Below, in pieces: positions 35,483 to 44,335 of a DNA stretch of 64,000 nt; the first letter of the stretch is position 1; each line of letters begins with the position of its first letter. The notes under the pieces are model-generated. The model saw only the letters and a list, made by a program, of their open reading frames with translations, was not told where the DNA came from and searched no databases. The DNA is taken from positions 124,001 to 188,000 of the forward strand of contig CAKVFI010000003.1 of assembly GCA_934746715.1 (NCBI GenBank), read 5' to 3'. Source of the stretch: an uncultured Clostridia bacterium (GTDB lineage Bacteria > Bacillota > Clostridia > Christensenellales > UBA1242). The translations under genes and the position numbers were made by a program.

Positions 35483-36070
35483 ATGAAAAAAGACAATTTT
35501 CAAGAACTTTCCAATTTTGTTAAGGTTGTGCGTGAAAAATATATTCAATACACCGAGCAAAAAAATGATAAGATGATTGAAAAATGCATAAAAAAAATAT
35601 CAGATTACCAGATTGCTGATATTGAAGAGATTTTTGGGCTTGATGTTGAAGAATTAACTTTTTTTGTTACATTCAATTCAAACTTAAACCAAGTGGGCGA
35701 AGTTTGTGAATCTGTGGCATATAAAATTGCATGTGCGGAAGGCAAGGGCATAAGTGCACACACTTTTTGTGCTTTTATGGCAAAAAGCGTTACTATTGAC
35801 GAATTGGAACCAGAATGTATTTTTAGTATGATGAAGTTGTTGCAAAATGTTGTTGAAAATTCTTGTTCATACAATTTTGAATATGCTTATTTAAAAACAA
35901 TTGAAAAAAAGCTTCAAGGCTATATGCTTGAATGCCGTGAAGAATTAGGCGATTTTTACACTTTGGAAGACTACCAAAACGCTCGCGCCATGGTTCAAAT
36001 GGCAGACAGCATGATTAGGTCATCTGCATTGAAAAAAGCCAAAGCTTTGGGCTGGTATTTGGTTAAATAA
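35483..36070 (+). CDS. Unknown soluble helical protein
   Basis: 195 residues, all-helical prediction, Cys-containing, no membrane helix. It is preceded by a TTGACA/TAGGAT promoter and GCGAGGT. I recognise no family; a central stretch NQVGEVCESVAYKIACAEGK and an acidic C-terminal helix are the only landmarks. It stands alone between the YhhN-like gene and the infC operon, whose promoter begins about 30 bases after its stop. Confidence 0.55.
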   Translation: MKKDNFQELSNFVKVVREKYIQYTEQKNDKMIEKCIKKISDYQIADIEEIFGLDVEELTFFVTFNSNLNQVGEVCESVAYKIACAEGKGISAHTFCAFMAKSVTIDELEPECIFSMMKLLQNVVENSCSYNFEYAYLKTIEKKLQGYMLECREELGDFYTLEDYQNARAMVQMADSMIRSSALKKAKALGWYLVK

Positions 36071-36096
36071 AAAACAAAAAAACCATCAAAAAACCA

Positions 36097-36282
36097 TTGA
36101 CAAGTTTAAATTTATTTGCTACAATCAAAGTGTAAAAGTAGGAGTTACCACTTCTCACCTTGAAGCAAAAGCGACAATGGTTTTGAATTTAACATTATCA
36201 ATTTGCAAGTTTTTGCAATTGAAGTTGATTTAAATTGTTGATTTGTTATGGGTGCTTTTACATAAAGTAACCCATTTTTTTT
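36097..36282 (+). promoter_or_regulatory. infC operon promoter and L20-type leader with attenuator
   Basis: TTGACA (36097-36102), a 17-base spacer and TACAAT (36120-36125) begin a leader of about 165 bases. It ends in a hairpin ATGGGT/ACCCAT (36248-36253, 36270-36275) with eight T. The 5' TGTAAAAG (36131-36138) is complementary to CTTTTACA (36255-36262) inside that hairpin, allowing a long-range alternative pairing. In Bacillus this operon is controlled by L20 binding the leader; homology to that element is inferred from place and form. Confidence 0.65.
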
Positions 36283-36296
36283 GGGTAGGAGGAAAT

Positions 36297-36809
36297 TTGA
36301 AAGAATCACTTAAAAATGAACAAATCGTTTTGTCAGAAGTTCGTTTGATTGGTCCAAACAGCGAACAACTTGGGCTTATGTCCAGTGAAAAAGCACTTGA
36401 AGTTGCTTCAAACTACGATCTTGACCTTGTGCTTATTGCACCAGATGCCAAACCACCAGTTTGCAAAATTATGGATTATGGCAAGTATCGTTTTGATGAA
36501 CTTAAAAAGCTTAAAGACCAAAAAAAGGCTCAAAAAGTTGCTCAACTTAAAGAAATGTCTTTGAGCATGACAATTGATGACCATGACCTTGAAATCAAGG
36601 CAAAACAAGTTTGCAAATTTTTAGCAGAAGGCAGCAAAGTTAAAGTTAACATCCGCATGTTTGGCAGGCTTCAAGCACGCCCACAAGTTGGTGTTGAAAT
36701 TATGAGCAGGTTTGCTTCAATGTGCGCAAGTGTTGGTCAAATTGACAAACAACCTGAAATAAATGGCAGAAACATCTTTATGTTCCTTGCACCAATTTCA
36801 AAAAAATAA
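36297..36809 (+). CDS. infC: Translation initiation factor IF-3
   Basis: 170 residues from a TTG start placed four bases after TAGGAGG; an upstream in-frame reading would run through the attenuator. The N-domain (LKNEQIVLSEVRLIGPNSEQLG), the linker (AKPPVCKIMDYGKYRFDELKK) and the C-domain (KEMSLSMTIDDHDLEIKAKQ) are intact. It binds the 30S subunit and checks start codons. The rare TTG start is expected: infC often uses a weak start that IF-3 itself discriminates against, giving autoregulation. rpmI and rplT follow. Confidence 0.96.
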   Translation: MKESLKNEQIVLSEVRLIGPNSEQLGLMSSEKALEVASNYDLDLVLIAPDAKPPVCKIMDYGKYRFDELKKLKDQKKAQKVAQLKEMSLSMTIDDHDLEIKAKQVCKFLAEGSKVKVNIRMFGRLQARPQVGVEIMSRFASMCASVGQIDKQPEINGRNIFMFLAPISKK

Positions 36810-36862
36810 TCTAAATTTGTTAGATAACTGCATTTTACAAATATAATTTTAAGGAGAAAATT

Positions 36863-37051
36863 ATGCCAAAAATGAAAACAAGAAAAACTGTTGCAAAGCG
36901 TTTTAAACTCACTGGCACAGGCAAAATCAAAATGATGCACGATGGCAAAGGCCACATTTTGACAAAAAAATCTCGCAAGAGAAAAAGAAATTTAAGAAAA
37001 ACCGGTTATGTTTCAAAACAATATGAAAGAAACATTAAGGAAATGATTTAG
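36863..37051 (+). CDS. rpmI: 50S ribosomal protein L35
   Basis: 62 residues, extremely basic, starting PKMKTRKTVAKRFK and containing KGHILTKKSRKRKRNLRK, the typical L35 body. AAGGAG precedes the ATG. It lies ten bases before rplT and 53 after infC, in the universal infC-rpmI-rplT order. Confidence 0.97.
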   Translation: MPKMKTRKTVAKRFKLTGTGKIKMMHDGKGHILTKKSRKRKRNLRKTGYVSKQYERNIKEMI

Positions 37052-37061
37052 GAGGCCAAAG

Positions 37062-37409
37062 ATGAGAATTAAACGTGGAGTTAATGCAACAAAAAAGCGT
37101 CGTGCAATTTTAAAAGACGCTAAAGGCTACCGTGGTGCTAAATCAAAATTGTATCGCGTTGCTCGCCAAGCTGTTATGAAGTCTGGTCAATATGCATTCA
37201 CAGGTCGCAAATTGAAAAAACGTGATATGCGTTCTTTGTGGATCGTTCGTATCAATGCTGCTTGCCGTGAAAATGCTATTTCTTACAGCAAATTTATCGC
37301 AGGTTTGAAAAAAGCAAACATCGAACTCAACCGCAAGGTTTTGGCAGACATGGCTGTTTCAGACAAAGCAGCTTTTGCTCAACTTGTTGAAACTGCAAAA
37401 AAAGCGTAA
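37062..37409 (+). CDS. rplT: 50S ribosomal protein L20
   Basis: 115 residues, basic. MRIKRGVNATKKRRAILKDAKGYRGAKSK and the DMRSLWIVRINAACRENAISYSKFI block are characteristic. It is an assembly protein that also represses its own operon in Bacillus, acting on the leader at 36097-36282 by analogy. A terminator follows. Confidence 0.97.
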   Translation: MRIKRGVNATKKRRAILKDAKGYRGAKSKLYRVARQAVMKSGQYAFTGRKLKKRDMRSLWIVRINAACRENAISYSKFIAGLKKANIELNRKVLADMAVSDKAAFAQLVETAKKA

Positions 37410-37421
37410 CAAACATAAAAT

Positions 37422-37446
37422 AGTTGGCTATAAAGCCAGCTTTTTT
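37422..37446 (+). terminator. Terminator of the infC-rpmI-rplT operon
   Basis: AGTTGGCT/AGCCAGCT stem with one G-T pair (37422-37429, 37434-37441), loop ATAA, six T. Confidence 0.85.
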
Positions 37447-37476
37447 ATTGCTATCAATCAAATCAAAAATTTGCTA

Positions 37477-37504
37477 TTGACAAATTGAAAATTTGTAATA
37501 TAAT
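37477..37504 (+). promoter_or_regulatory. Promoter of the gene at 37530
   Basis: TTGACA (37477-37482), a 16-base spacer and TATAAT (37499-37504), both consensus boxes. Confidence 0.75.
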
Positions 37505-37529
37505 TAACATACATTTCAAGGAGAAATAT

Positions 37530-38201
37530 ATGGGATTTATTAAAAAACTTATTGGTTTATTTAGCAAAAATAAAGAAGAATCAACTGTTGCAAACGATGT
37601 TGAAGATAACAATGCTTTGTTGAACGAAGTTGAAGAAACAACACCAGTGCAGGAAGAAGAAACACCAGCGGTTGAAGGTGTTGTTGAAACAAAAACTGAA
37701 GCTAAAGCAGAAAAAGTTGCATCATCAACTGTTGCAAAGCTTGTTGATTTTAAAGCAGTTGCAAAAGAAAAATATAATGACAAACGCAAAAGATTGCAAG
37801 TTAAAAAAGACGATTTAACAGAAAAAATTGCAATGGCTGAAGATTCAATTTCAAGAACAGACGATAAATATCTTGTTCATTTGGCAGAAAAAGATATGCA
37901 AAACAACACAAAAACAAGAGCAAAAATCAACATATTGCTTGAAACAAGCGAAGAAGATTTTGAAGAAGTTATGCTTCACAAAAGCCACATCGCTTATTTA
38001 AACTTGATTCAAAAGAAAATTGTTGAACTTAAAAAAGTTGAAAAAGATTCATTAGCTAAATGCTCAAGCCAAGCACGTGAAATGGCAAAAGGCTGCAGAG
38101 CAATCCTTCCTTTTGACACACAAGAAACCGTTAAATCATTGGAAAACAATGTTTCAACAGAAGCAAATTTAAATTTGGCAACAGATTCAGTTAACATTTA
38201 A
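37530..38201 (+). CDS. Unknown acidic coiled-coil protein
   Basis: 223 residues; ATG at 37530 is preceded by AAGGAG. The N-terminus GFIKKLIGLFSKNKEE looks like an amphipathic or FtsA-type anchor helix. It is followed by an acidic Glu/Val/Thr-rich linker with EEETTPVQEEET, and then about 150 residues of charged helix (KEKYNDKRKRLQVKKDDLTEKI). No family is recognised. It is a monocistron between two terminators with a consensus promoter, so it is probably well expressed. Function unknown. Confidence 0.6.
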   Translation: MGFIKKLIGLFSKNKEESTVANDVEDNNALLNEVEETTPVQEEETPAVEGVVETKTEAKAEKVASSTVAKLVDFKAVAKEKYNDKRKRLQVKKDDLTEKIAMAEDSISRTDDKYLVHLAEKDMQNNTKTRAKINILLETSEEDFEEVMLHKSHIAYLNLIQKKIVELKKVEKDSLAKCSSQAREMAKGCRAILPFDTQETVKSLENNVSTEANLNLATDSVNI

Positions 38202-38207
38202 CAAAAC

Positions 38208-38238
38208 AAAGTCATCAAAATTTATTGATGGCTTTTTT
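38208..38238 (+). terminator. Terminator after the coiled-coil gene
   Basis: AAAGTCATCAA and TTGATGGCTTT pair (one G-T) around ATTTAT-like loop, followed by T7. Confidence 0.85.
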
Positions 38239-38399
38239 TGTGCAAAAACCAAAAACAAATGAAGTACATTGAGATAATGATTTTAATTTGAGTTTTGCCA
38301 AAACAAAAAAATATGTTATAAAATTTAAAATTTAAGCAATTAATTTATTGACAGAATTATTTAAAATTGGTAGCATTCAAACAGAAAGAGAGGTATACA

Positions 38400-39311
38400 A
38401 TGGATTTGGTTATTATGGCAGCGGGCATGGGCAGCCGTTTTGGTGGTTTAAAACAAATTGAACCAGTTAATGAAAATGGAGAATTTATTATTGACTATTC
38501 AATTTTTGATGCAATTCGTGCAGGGTTTGACCGTGTTGTGTTTATTATTAAGGAAGAAAATTACAAAATTTTTCATGAAACTGTTGGCAAGCGCATTGAA
38601 AACAAAATAAAAGTTGCATATGTTTTTCAAAAATTGGAAAATTTGCCAGAAGGTTACCAAGTGCCAGAAGGCAGGGTAAAGCCTTGGGGCACAGCACATG
38701 CAATTTGGTGTTGCAAAGATGTTGTTAAAGGTCAATTTGCTGTGATTAATGCAGACGATTTTTATGGCAAAAACGCATTTGAAAAAGCTGGCGAGTTTAT
38801 GACAAACAACACAGAAGACTTTGGTTTGATTGCTTACAAAGTAAAAAACACATTAAGCGAAAATGGCTCTGCAAAACGTGGCGTTTGCAAAATCCGCAAC
38901 AATCAACTTGAAGGAATCACAGAGTGTTCAGTTGAAAAGAAAGATGGCAAAATTTACGCTTCGCCATTAGATTCAGATTGCTTTTTTGAAGTTGATGAAA
39001 ATCAAGCAGTTTCAATGAACATGTGGTGCTTAACACCAGATATCTTTACTATGCTTGAAAGCAAATTCCCAGAATTTTTAGATGAAAATTTGGATTCAAA
39101 TCCATTAAAATGTGAGTATTTGTTGCCAACTGTTATTGACGAAATGGTTGAAGAAGGACTTAAACAAGTTGACATTTTAAAAACCAATTCAAAATGGTTG
39201 GGCGTAACTTACAAAGAAGATAAACAAAGCGTTGTTGATGGCTTAAAGGCATTGACACGCAAGGGTGATTATCCAAAAAATCTTTGGAACGAATTTGACA
39301 AGCAATTGTAA
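38400..39311 (+). CDS. Sugar-phosphate nucleotidyltransferase family protein
   Basis: 303 residues from ATG at 38400 (AGAGAGG upstream). The nucleotide-binding N-terminus MAAGMGSRFGGLKQIEPV is the NTP-transferase G-x-G-T-R-x-x-P-x-x-K motif in a diverged form. WGTAHAIW, then NADDFYG with the metal Asp, and a C-terminal KWLGVTYKED follow. Relatives are annotated as UTP-glucose-1-phosphate uridylyltransferase or related NTP transferases, often beside lipid or aminoglycan genes. The exact sugar is not determined. Ends with its own terminator. Confidence 0.75.
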   Translation: MDLVIMAAGMGSRFGGLKQIEPVNENGEFIIDYSIFDAIRAGFDRVVFIIKEENYKIFHETVGKRIENKIKVAYVFQKLENLPEGYQVPEGRVKPWGTAHAIWCCKDVVKGQFAVINADDFYGKNAFEKAGEFMTNNTEDFGLIAYKVKNTLSENGSAKRGVCKIRNNQLEGITECSVEKKDGKIYASPLDSDCFFEVDENQAVSMNMWCLTPDIFTMLESKFPEFLDENLDSNPLKCEYLLPTVIDEMVEEGLKQVDILKTNSKWLGVTYKEDKQSVVDGLKALTRKGDYPKNLWNEFDKQL

Positions 39312-39323
39312 AATCACAAACTT

Positions 39324-39358
39324 AAAAGCAGTTAAGTTAATTTGCTTAACCGCTTTTT
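39324..39358 (+). terminator. Terminator after the nucleotidyltransferase gene
   Basis: AAAAGCAGTTAAG and CTTAACCGCTTTT pair with one A-C mismatch around an eight-base loop, then T. Confidence 0.8.
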
Positions 39359-39452
39359 TATTTAATTTTAAACAAGTATTTTAAAAATGTTTTGCCAACA
39401 CAAAAATTTTGCACAATTGTTTTAAAATTTTTTAACCAAGCAAAAGTTTTGT

Positions 39453-39489
39453 TTGACTATCAAATTATGTTTTGATATAATCAAAATGT
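39453..39489 (+). promoter_or_regulatory. Promoter of the SpoU-type gene, apparently leaderless
   Basis: TTGACT (39453-39458), a 17-base spacer and TATAAT (39476-39481). The ATG begins eight bases after the -10 box. No ribosome site is present. Confidence 0.6.
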
Positions 39490-40203
39490 ATGATTTTGAC
39501 AAATGCAGACATCAAAAATTTAAAGGACAAAAAATATAGGGCAGAACAGTCGCTTTTTATTGTTGAAGGCGACAAATTTTGCCATGATGTTGTGCAAAAT
39601 GGCTTTGAAATTGTTTACACAATCACCACAGATGAAAAATTAAACAATCTTCCCAACGTTTGCATTGTTTCAAAAAAGATGTTTGAAAGTTTGTCTTCAA
39701 CAAAAACACCACAAACCATCATTTGCGTTTGCAAAATTAAAGAGTATGGCATCGCTTCAATAGGCAATTCTTTGATTTTGGACAATTTGCAAGACCCGGG
39801 CAATGTTGGCACACTTATCCGCAGTGCAATGGCGTTTGGTTTTAATGATGTTTATCTTGTTGGAGGAGTTGACCCATACAGCGAAAAAGTTGTGCGCAGC
39901 AGTGCAGGCACAATTTTAAAAGCACACGTTCATCGTGTTGATTATGGGGGACTAAAAAGCAATTTAAGCAAAATTGCAGATTGTGTTTTGGTTGCCGATA
40001 TGCAAGGCACAAACATAAACAAATTTAAATTGCCAAAAGGCAAGGTTGCCGTTATTGTTGGCAACGAAGGCAATGGTGTTAGCACACAAATGATTGAACT
40101 TGCAACAGCAAAAGTTTCAATACCAATGATGCCAGGAGTGGAAAGTTTAAACGCAGGTGTTGCTGGCAGTATTGTTATGCAAAAATTAGCCAACTTGGGC
40201 TAA
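39490..40203 (+). CDS. TrmH/SpoU family RNA 2'-O-ribose methyltransferase
   Basis: 237 residues. An N-terminal RNA-binding part (KYRAEQSLFIVEGDK, the usual E-G opening of 23S/tRNA ribose methyltransferases) precedes the knotted catalytic domain. The three SPOUT motifs are present: LDNLQDPGNVGTLIRSAMAFG, VGNEGNGVS and IPMMPGVESLNAGVAGSI. The target is unknown; RlmB, TsnR and TrmH share the motifs. A second paralogue lies at 62499-63209. The gene has no ribosome site, but a consensus promoter places the transcript start at the ATG. Confidence 0.88.
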   Translation: MILTNADIKNLKDKKYRAEQSLFIVEGDKFCHDVVQNGFEIVYTITTDEKLNNLPNVCIVSKKMFESLSSTKTPQTIICVCKIKEYGIASIGNSLILDNLQDPGNVGTLIRSAMAFGFNDVYLVGGVDPYSEKVVRSSAGTILKAHVHRVDYGGLKSNLSKIADCVLVADMQGTNINKFKLPKGKVAVIVGNEGNGVSTQMIELATAKVSIPMMPGVESLNAGVAGSIVMQKLANLG

Positions 40204-40272
40204 CTTTATTCAAATTAGCCATAGGCTTTAATAAAAATTTATAAATTTATCAATTATTTTTAAGGAGAAATT

Positions 40273-40998
40273 ATGTCAGGACATAGTAAATGGAACAATA
40301 TTAAAGGAAGAAAAGAAAAATCAGATGCAGAACGCAGCAAGGTGTTTACAAAAATAGGGCGTGAAATTATGGTTGCCGTTAAAGAAGGCGGGCCAAATAT
40401 TGACAGCAACTCAAAACTAAAAATGGCAATCGCAAAAGCGCGTCAATATAATATGCCAAACGACCGTATTAACGGCATCATCAAAAAGAACAGTGAAATT
40501 GACAACAGCAATTTTGTTGAGCAAACTTACGAAGGCTATGGCGTTGGTGGTGTTGCAGTGGTTGTTAAATGCTACACAGACAACAAAAACCGCACAAGCA
40601 GTGATGTTCGTTACGCTTTTGACAAATTTGGTGGAAGTTTGGGCTCAACAGGTTGTGTAAGTTATTTGTTTGACAATCGCGGTGTTGTTGTGGTTGAAAA
40701 GAACGACAAATTTGATGGCGACAGTGCCATGGAACTTGCAATCAACATGAATGCAATTGATTGTGAAGATGATGAAGTGTTTACAGTTTACGCAGAACCA
40801 AGCGCAACTGCTGTTAACGAACTTGTTAAAGCGTTTGAAGACGCTGGCTACACAATTTTGAGTTCTGGTGTTGAAATGATACCACAAAATTATGTTACAC
40901 TTGATGAACATAAACGCGAAACATTTGACAAAATGATAGACAAACTTAACGAAAGCGACGATGTAATTGATGTCGTTCACAATTTAGAGGAAGAGTAA
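40273..40998 (+). CDS. YebC/TACO1 family protein
   Basis: 241 residues of the YebC family, starting MSGHSKWNNIKGRKEKSDAERSKVFTKI, with NMPNDRI and the GPGGVA-like segment as YGVGGVAVVVKC. The family helps ribosomes through polyproline stretches or acts as a regulator; which applies here is unknown. AAGGAG precedes the ATG. It is followed within four bases by a coiled-coil gene and then by ruvC, the frequent yebC-ruvC arrangement. Confidence 0.93.
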   Translation: MSGHSKWNNIKGRKEKSDAERSKVFTKIGREIMVAVKEGGPNIDSNSKLKMAIAKARQYNMPNDRINGIIKKNSEIDNSNFVEQTYEGYGVGGVAVVVKCYTDNKNRTSSDVRYAFDKFGGSLGSTGCVSYLFDNRGVVVVEKNDKFDGDSAMELAINMNAIDCEDDEVFTVYAEPSATAVNELVKAFEDAGYTILSSGVEMIPQNYVTLDEHKRETFDKMIDKLNESDDVIDVVHNLEEE

Positions 40999-41001
40999 AA
41001 A

Positions 41002-41595
41002 ATGGAAACTAATGACAAATTGCTTGAAATAGTAAAACAACTTAATGACAATCGCAACAAATTGTCTGCTTTGTTTTCACTTTACAACAGTTCACTTTTG
41101 GTTGCAGAAGATAGCAGGGCAAACTTGCCAAGTTATTTTGAACAACTGATTGACCACAAAAATGATTTAAGCACAATCACAAAAGATATTTCTTCCGCTC
41201 CAAAAACAGAAAGGAGCAGTGTTTTAAACAAAAGCAAATCAAAAATCAACCGTTTAAACAGCGAAGTTGAACAAGTGAATAAAGATTTTGCTCAAGCCAC
41301 AAAACAATATCGCGTTGCATTGCAAGAATGTGGCAGCCTTAAAACCGAATATAAGCACGAAGTTAGCAATCTTTGCAAGGATTTTAAGGCCAATGTGGAC
41401 GAAAACACTCCAGCAATTGTCATTAAGGGGTACAAACAACAAGTTAAAATCATCAAAGCAATTCTGGACAAAATTGAAATGCTTATCAGTGATTATAATG
41501 TTAAAAAGAACCAATTGGAGCAAGACAATACTCGCTTTAACGAACTCTATTCAAGCGTAAGCAGTTTGATTGACCAATTGCAAAAAATAGCGTAA
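41002..41595 (+). CDS. Unknown coiled-coil protein between yebC and ruvC
   Basis: 197 residues, predicted almost entirely as long helices with heptads, rich in Lys, Asn, Ser and Gln; no membrane segment. No family motif. It starts four bases after yebC and ends ten before ruvC, so it is surely co-transcribed with the junction-resolution genes. A role in DNA processing would only be guilt by association. Confidence 0.6.
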   Translation: METNDKLLEIVKQLNDNRNKLSALFSLYNSSLLVAEDSRANLPSYFEQLIDHKNDLSTITKDISSAPKTERSSVLNKSKSKINRLNSEVEQVNKDFAQATKQYRVALQECGSLKTEYKHEVSNLCKDFKANVDENTPAIVIKGYKQQVKIIKAILDKIEMLISDYNVKKNQLEQDNTRFNELYSSVSSLIDQLQKIA

Positions 41596-41605
41596 AAGGG
41601 AAAGA

Positions 41606-42091
41606 ATGAGAATTTTAGGCATAGACCCAGGTTACAACATTGTGGGTTATGGCGTGATTGAAACAAATGGTTGCAAAGTGGTGGACTTTGGCGTTATTAC
41701 CACGCCAAAATCTATGAGCATAAGTAGCCGATTAAACACAATTTATCAAGCAACTTGCGAGTTGATGGAAACTTTTAAGCCAGACCAAGTTGCTTTTGAA
41801 GAATTGTTTTTTAATACCAACAACACAACCGCAATCCCAGTTGCAGAAGCCCGCGGTGTGCTGATTGTAGCGTCAAAGCAATACACAGACAAATTGTTTG
41901 AATACACTCCACTTCAAATCAAACAAGCGTTAACAGGCAATGGTAGGGCAGAAAAAAAACAAGTTCAGTTTATGGTTAAAAACATTTTGGGTTTAAGCCA
42001 AACTCCAAAACCAGACGACGCAGCGGACGCACTTGCAGTTGCTCTCACACATATGCAAACTAATTCCGTGATGAGCGACAATTCAATCTAA
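41606..42091 (+). CDS. ruvC: Holliday junction resolvase RuvC
   Basis: 161 residues. GIDPGYNIVGYGVI carries the first catalytic Asp (about 7), FEELFF the Glu near 67, and PDDAADALAVAL the C-terminal Asp pair, all required for Mg-dependent cleavage of RuvAB-bound junctions. The ribosome site is AAAGGG. It is separated from ruvA by a membrane-protein gene. Confidence 0.96.
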   Translation: MRILGIDPGYNIVGYGVIETNGCKVVDFGVITTPKSMSISSRLNTIYQATCELMETFKPDQVAFEELFFNTNNTTAIPVAEARGVLIVASKQYTDKLFEYTPLQIKQALTGNGRAEKKQVQFMVKNILGLSQTPKPDDAADALAVALTHMQTNSVMSDNSI

Positions 42092-42173
42092 TGTTTAGTA
42101 ATATAGATTTTAATTTAGCGCATATATTTAACCATGTAAATTTGAATAAGTTAAAATAAAAAAGGAGAAAAGT

Positions 42174-42653
42174 ATGATTTTATTTTGGATGAAGGCTTTT
42201 AAAAAGCCAAACACAGAGCAAGACGAGGCTCTTAAACAAATGTATTTGTCCTTAACTGGTAAAAACCAAAAAAAGTTGGATAGGCATTACAAAATGGTTT
42301 TTTCAATTTACTTAATTATTGCATTACTGTGCTTGATTGCAACCATTGGATACAGTGTGTTTTATTTAATGATCGGTGGTCATAACACAATTAGTTTGAT
42401 TGCTGATTTTGTTTTTGTTGCACTTTCAATTTACGCAACTTACACTTCATCTTCATGGTTTAGAGCTAAGCCATATCAACGCATTTTAATTAATATGGAA
42501 TACATGCAAAGATTGTATGAAAACCAAGACAACACTTTGCCAACAGAATCTCAAGTTGTTAACAAAATCGTTGAAGAAGAAAAACAAACAGACGAAACCA
42601 CAGAAGCAACCAAAACTGAACAATCTAACGAAAATGATAACCAAACAAAATAG
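42174..42653 (+). CDS. Unknown membrane protein between ruvC and ruvA
   Basis: 159 residues with two hydrophobic helices (about 41-66 and 70-95) and a charged Glu/Thr/Asn-rich C-terminal tail (KQTDETTEATKTEQS). AAAGGAG precedes ATG. It starts 82 bases after ruvC and ends 15 before ruvA. No family recognised. Confidence 0.6.
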   Translation: MILFWMKAFKKPNTEQDEALKQMYLSLTGKNQKKLDRHYKMVFSIYLIIALLCLIATIGYSVFYLMIGGHNTISLIADFVFVALSIYATYTSSSWFRAKPYQRILINMEYMQRLYENQDNTLPTESQVVNKIVEEEKQTDETTEATKTEQSNENDNQTK

Positions 42654-42668
42654 TTAATAAGGGAAAAT

Positions 42669-43265
42669 ATGATAGGATTTATTAAAGGCATATTAAGGGA
42701 AAAAGATATTGATAATGTAACCGTTGAATGCAATGGGGTTGGTTTTCAAATTTACGTAACAAAAAGTTGCATGCTTGCCATGCCTGCAATTGATGAAGAA
42801 GTTAAAATTTACACCTATATGCATGTTAGGGAAGATGAAATGAGTCTGTATGGCTTTGTCAGCCCAGAAGAAAAACGTTTGTTTATGCAACTTATCTCCG
42901 TGTCTGGTGTGGGCAGCAAAACCGCCATTGCAATTTTGTCAGCAGAAAAAATGAACAAAATTGTTAACAGCATTGTTGCGCAAGATGTTTCTGTTATTGG
43001 CTCTTGCAAAGGCATTGGCAAAAAAACTGCAGAGCGCATTATTGTTGAACTTAAGGACAAAATCAAACCTTTTGATTTCTTGTTGCCAGGGGTTAATCCG
43101 TTTGAAGCAGAAACAAACAATCAATATTTGGACGATGCTATTGTTGTGCTCACAAGCCTTGGCATGAGCAAAGCAGAAGCCACAAAACGCGCAAAATCAG
43201 TTGCAACAGAAACCGACACTGGCGAATCAATTGTTGCAAAAGTTTTGCATTCTATGGGGGAATAA
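42669..43265 (+). CDS. ruvA: Holliday junction branch migration protein RuvA
   Basis: 198 residues: an N-terminal OB domain (MIGFIKGILREKDIDNVTVEC), two helix-hairpin-helix motifs (ISVSGVGSKTAIAIL, GSCKGIGKKTAERIIVELKDK), and a C-terminal domain III contacting RuvB. It recognises four-way junctions and loads RuvB. Length normal. ruvB follows 20 bases later. Confidence 0.96.
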   Translation: MIGFIKGILREKDIDNVTVECNGVGFQIYVTKSCMLAMPAIDEEVKIYTYMHVREDEMSLYGFVSPEEKRLFMQLISVSGVGSKTAIAILSAEKMNKIVNSIVAQDVSVIGSCKGIGKKTAERIIVELKDKIKPFDFLLPGVNPFEAETNNQYLDDAIVVLTSLGMSKAEATKRAKSVATETDTGESIVAKVLHSMGE

Positions 43266-43285
43266 ACAATTTTTAAAGGACAATT

Positions 43286-44335
43286 ATGGAAGAAAGAGAT
43301 AGATTTATTAGCAGCACCAAAAATATGAGCGATGTTGAAGTTGAAAACAAACTTCGACCTATGTCTTTTGACGAATACACTGGGCAAGAAAAAATTAAAG
43401 CCAATTTAAAAGTGTATATTGCCGCTGCAAAAAAGCGTAAAGAAGCATTGGATCACGTTTTGCTTTATGGCCCACCGGGGCTTGGCAAAACAACATTAAG
43501 CCACATTATCGCCAACGAAATTGGCAGCCAAATCAAAATAACCAGTGGCCCAAGCATTGAAAATGCTGCTGACCTTGCTGCAATTTTAACCAATCTCAAC
43601 ACAAATGATGTGCTTTTTATTGATGAAATTCACCGCATAAGCAAATCAGTTGAAGAAATTTTGTATCCAGCAATGGAAGATTACGCTCTTGATTTTATCG
43701 TTGGCAAAGGCCCAAGCGCACGTAGTATGCGCCTTAAAATTCAACCTTTTACATTGATTGGCGCAACAACAAAAGCGGGCAATTTAAGCAGCCCTTTGCG
43801 TGATAGGTTTGGCATTTCTTGCCGTTTGGAACTTTACACAGTGGACGAAATTGCGCAAATCATCGCGCGTTCTGCCAGCATTTTGAATGTTAGCATAGAT
43901 AAAGATGCAACTTATGAACTTGCTCGCCGCAGCCGTGGAACACCACGTATTGCAAACCGCCTTTTAAAGCGTGTGCGCGATTACGTGCAAGTTGAAGATA
44001 AAGACAATATTGGCGTGGAAGATGCAAAAAAGGCTCTCACTCTTATGGATATTGATGAACTCGGGCTTGATTATGTTGACAAACGCGTGCTTAAAGCAAT
44101 GATAGAAAAGTTTGGGGGTGGCCCAGTTGGTTTGGAAACTTTGTCGGCAACCACAAATGAAGAAATTTCAACAATCGAAGATATTGTTGAGCCATATCTG
44201 ATGCAACTTGGTTTTGTTTTGCGCACAAACAGGGGCAGAATGGTCACACGTTTGGCGTATGAGCACTTTGGCTTGCCAGTGCCAAAATCTTTGCAAGTTG
44301 ATGTAACTGAAGGGGAAGATAATGAAAGCAAGTAA
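43286..44335 (+). CDS. ruvB: Holliday junction helicase RuvB
   Basis: A 349-residue AAA+ motor. Walker A GPPGLGKTTLSH, Walker B LFIDEIHR, sensor 1 GATTKAG, arginine finger in LRDRFG and a winged-helix C-domain (SATTNEEISTIEDIVEPYL) are seen. It drives branch migration with RuvA. AAAGGAC precedes ATG; the last 14 bases overlap queA. Confidence 0.97.
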   Translation: MEERDRFISSTKNMSDVEVENKLRPMSFDEYTGQEKIKANLKVYIAAAKKRKEALDHVLLYGPPGLGKTTLSHIIANEIGSQIKITSGPSIENAADLAAILTNLNTNDVLFIDEIHRISKSVEEILYPAMEDYALDFIVGKGPSARSMRLKIQPFTLIGATTKAGNLSSPLRDRFGISCRLELYTVDEIAQIIARSASILNVSIDKDATYELARRSRGTPRIANRLLKRVRDYVQVEDKDNIGVEDAKKALTLMDIDELGLDYVDKRVLKAMIEKFGGGPVGLETLSATTNEEISTIEDIVEPYLMQLGFVLRTNRGRMVTRLAYEHFGLPVPKSLQVDVTEGEDNESK

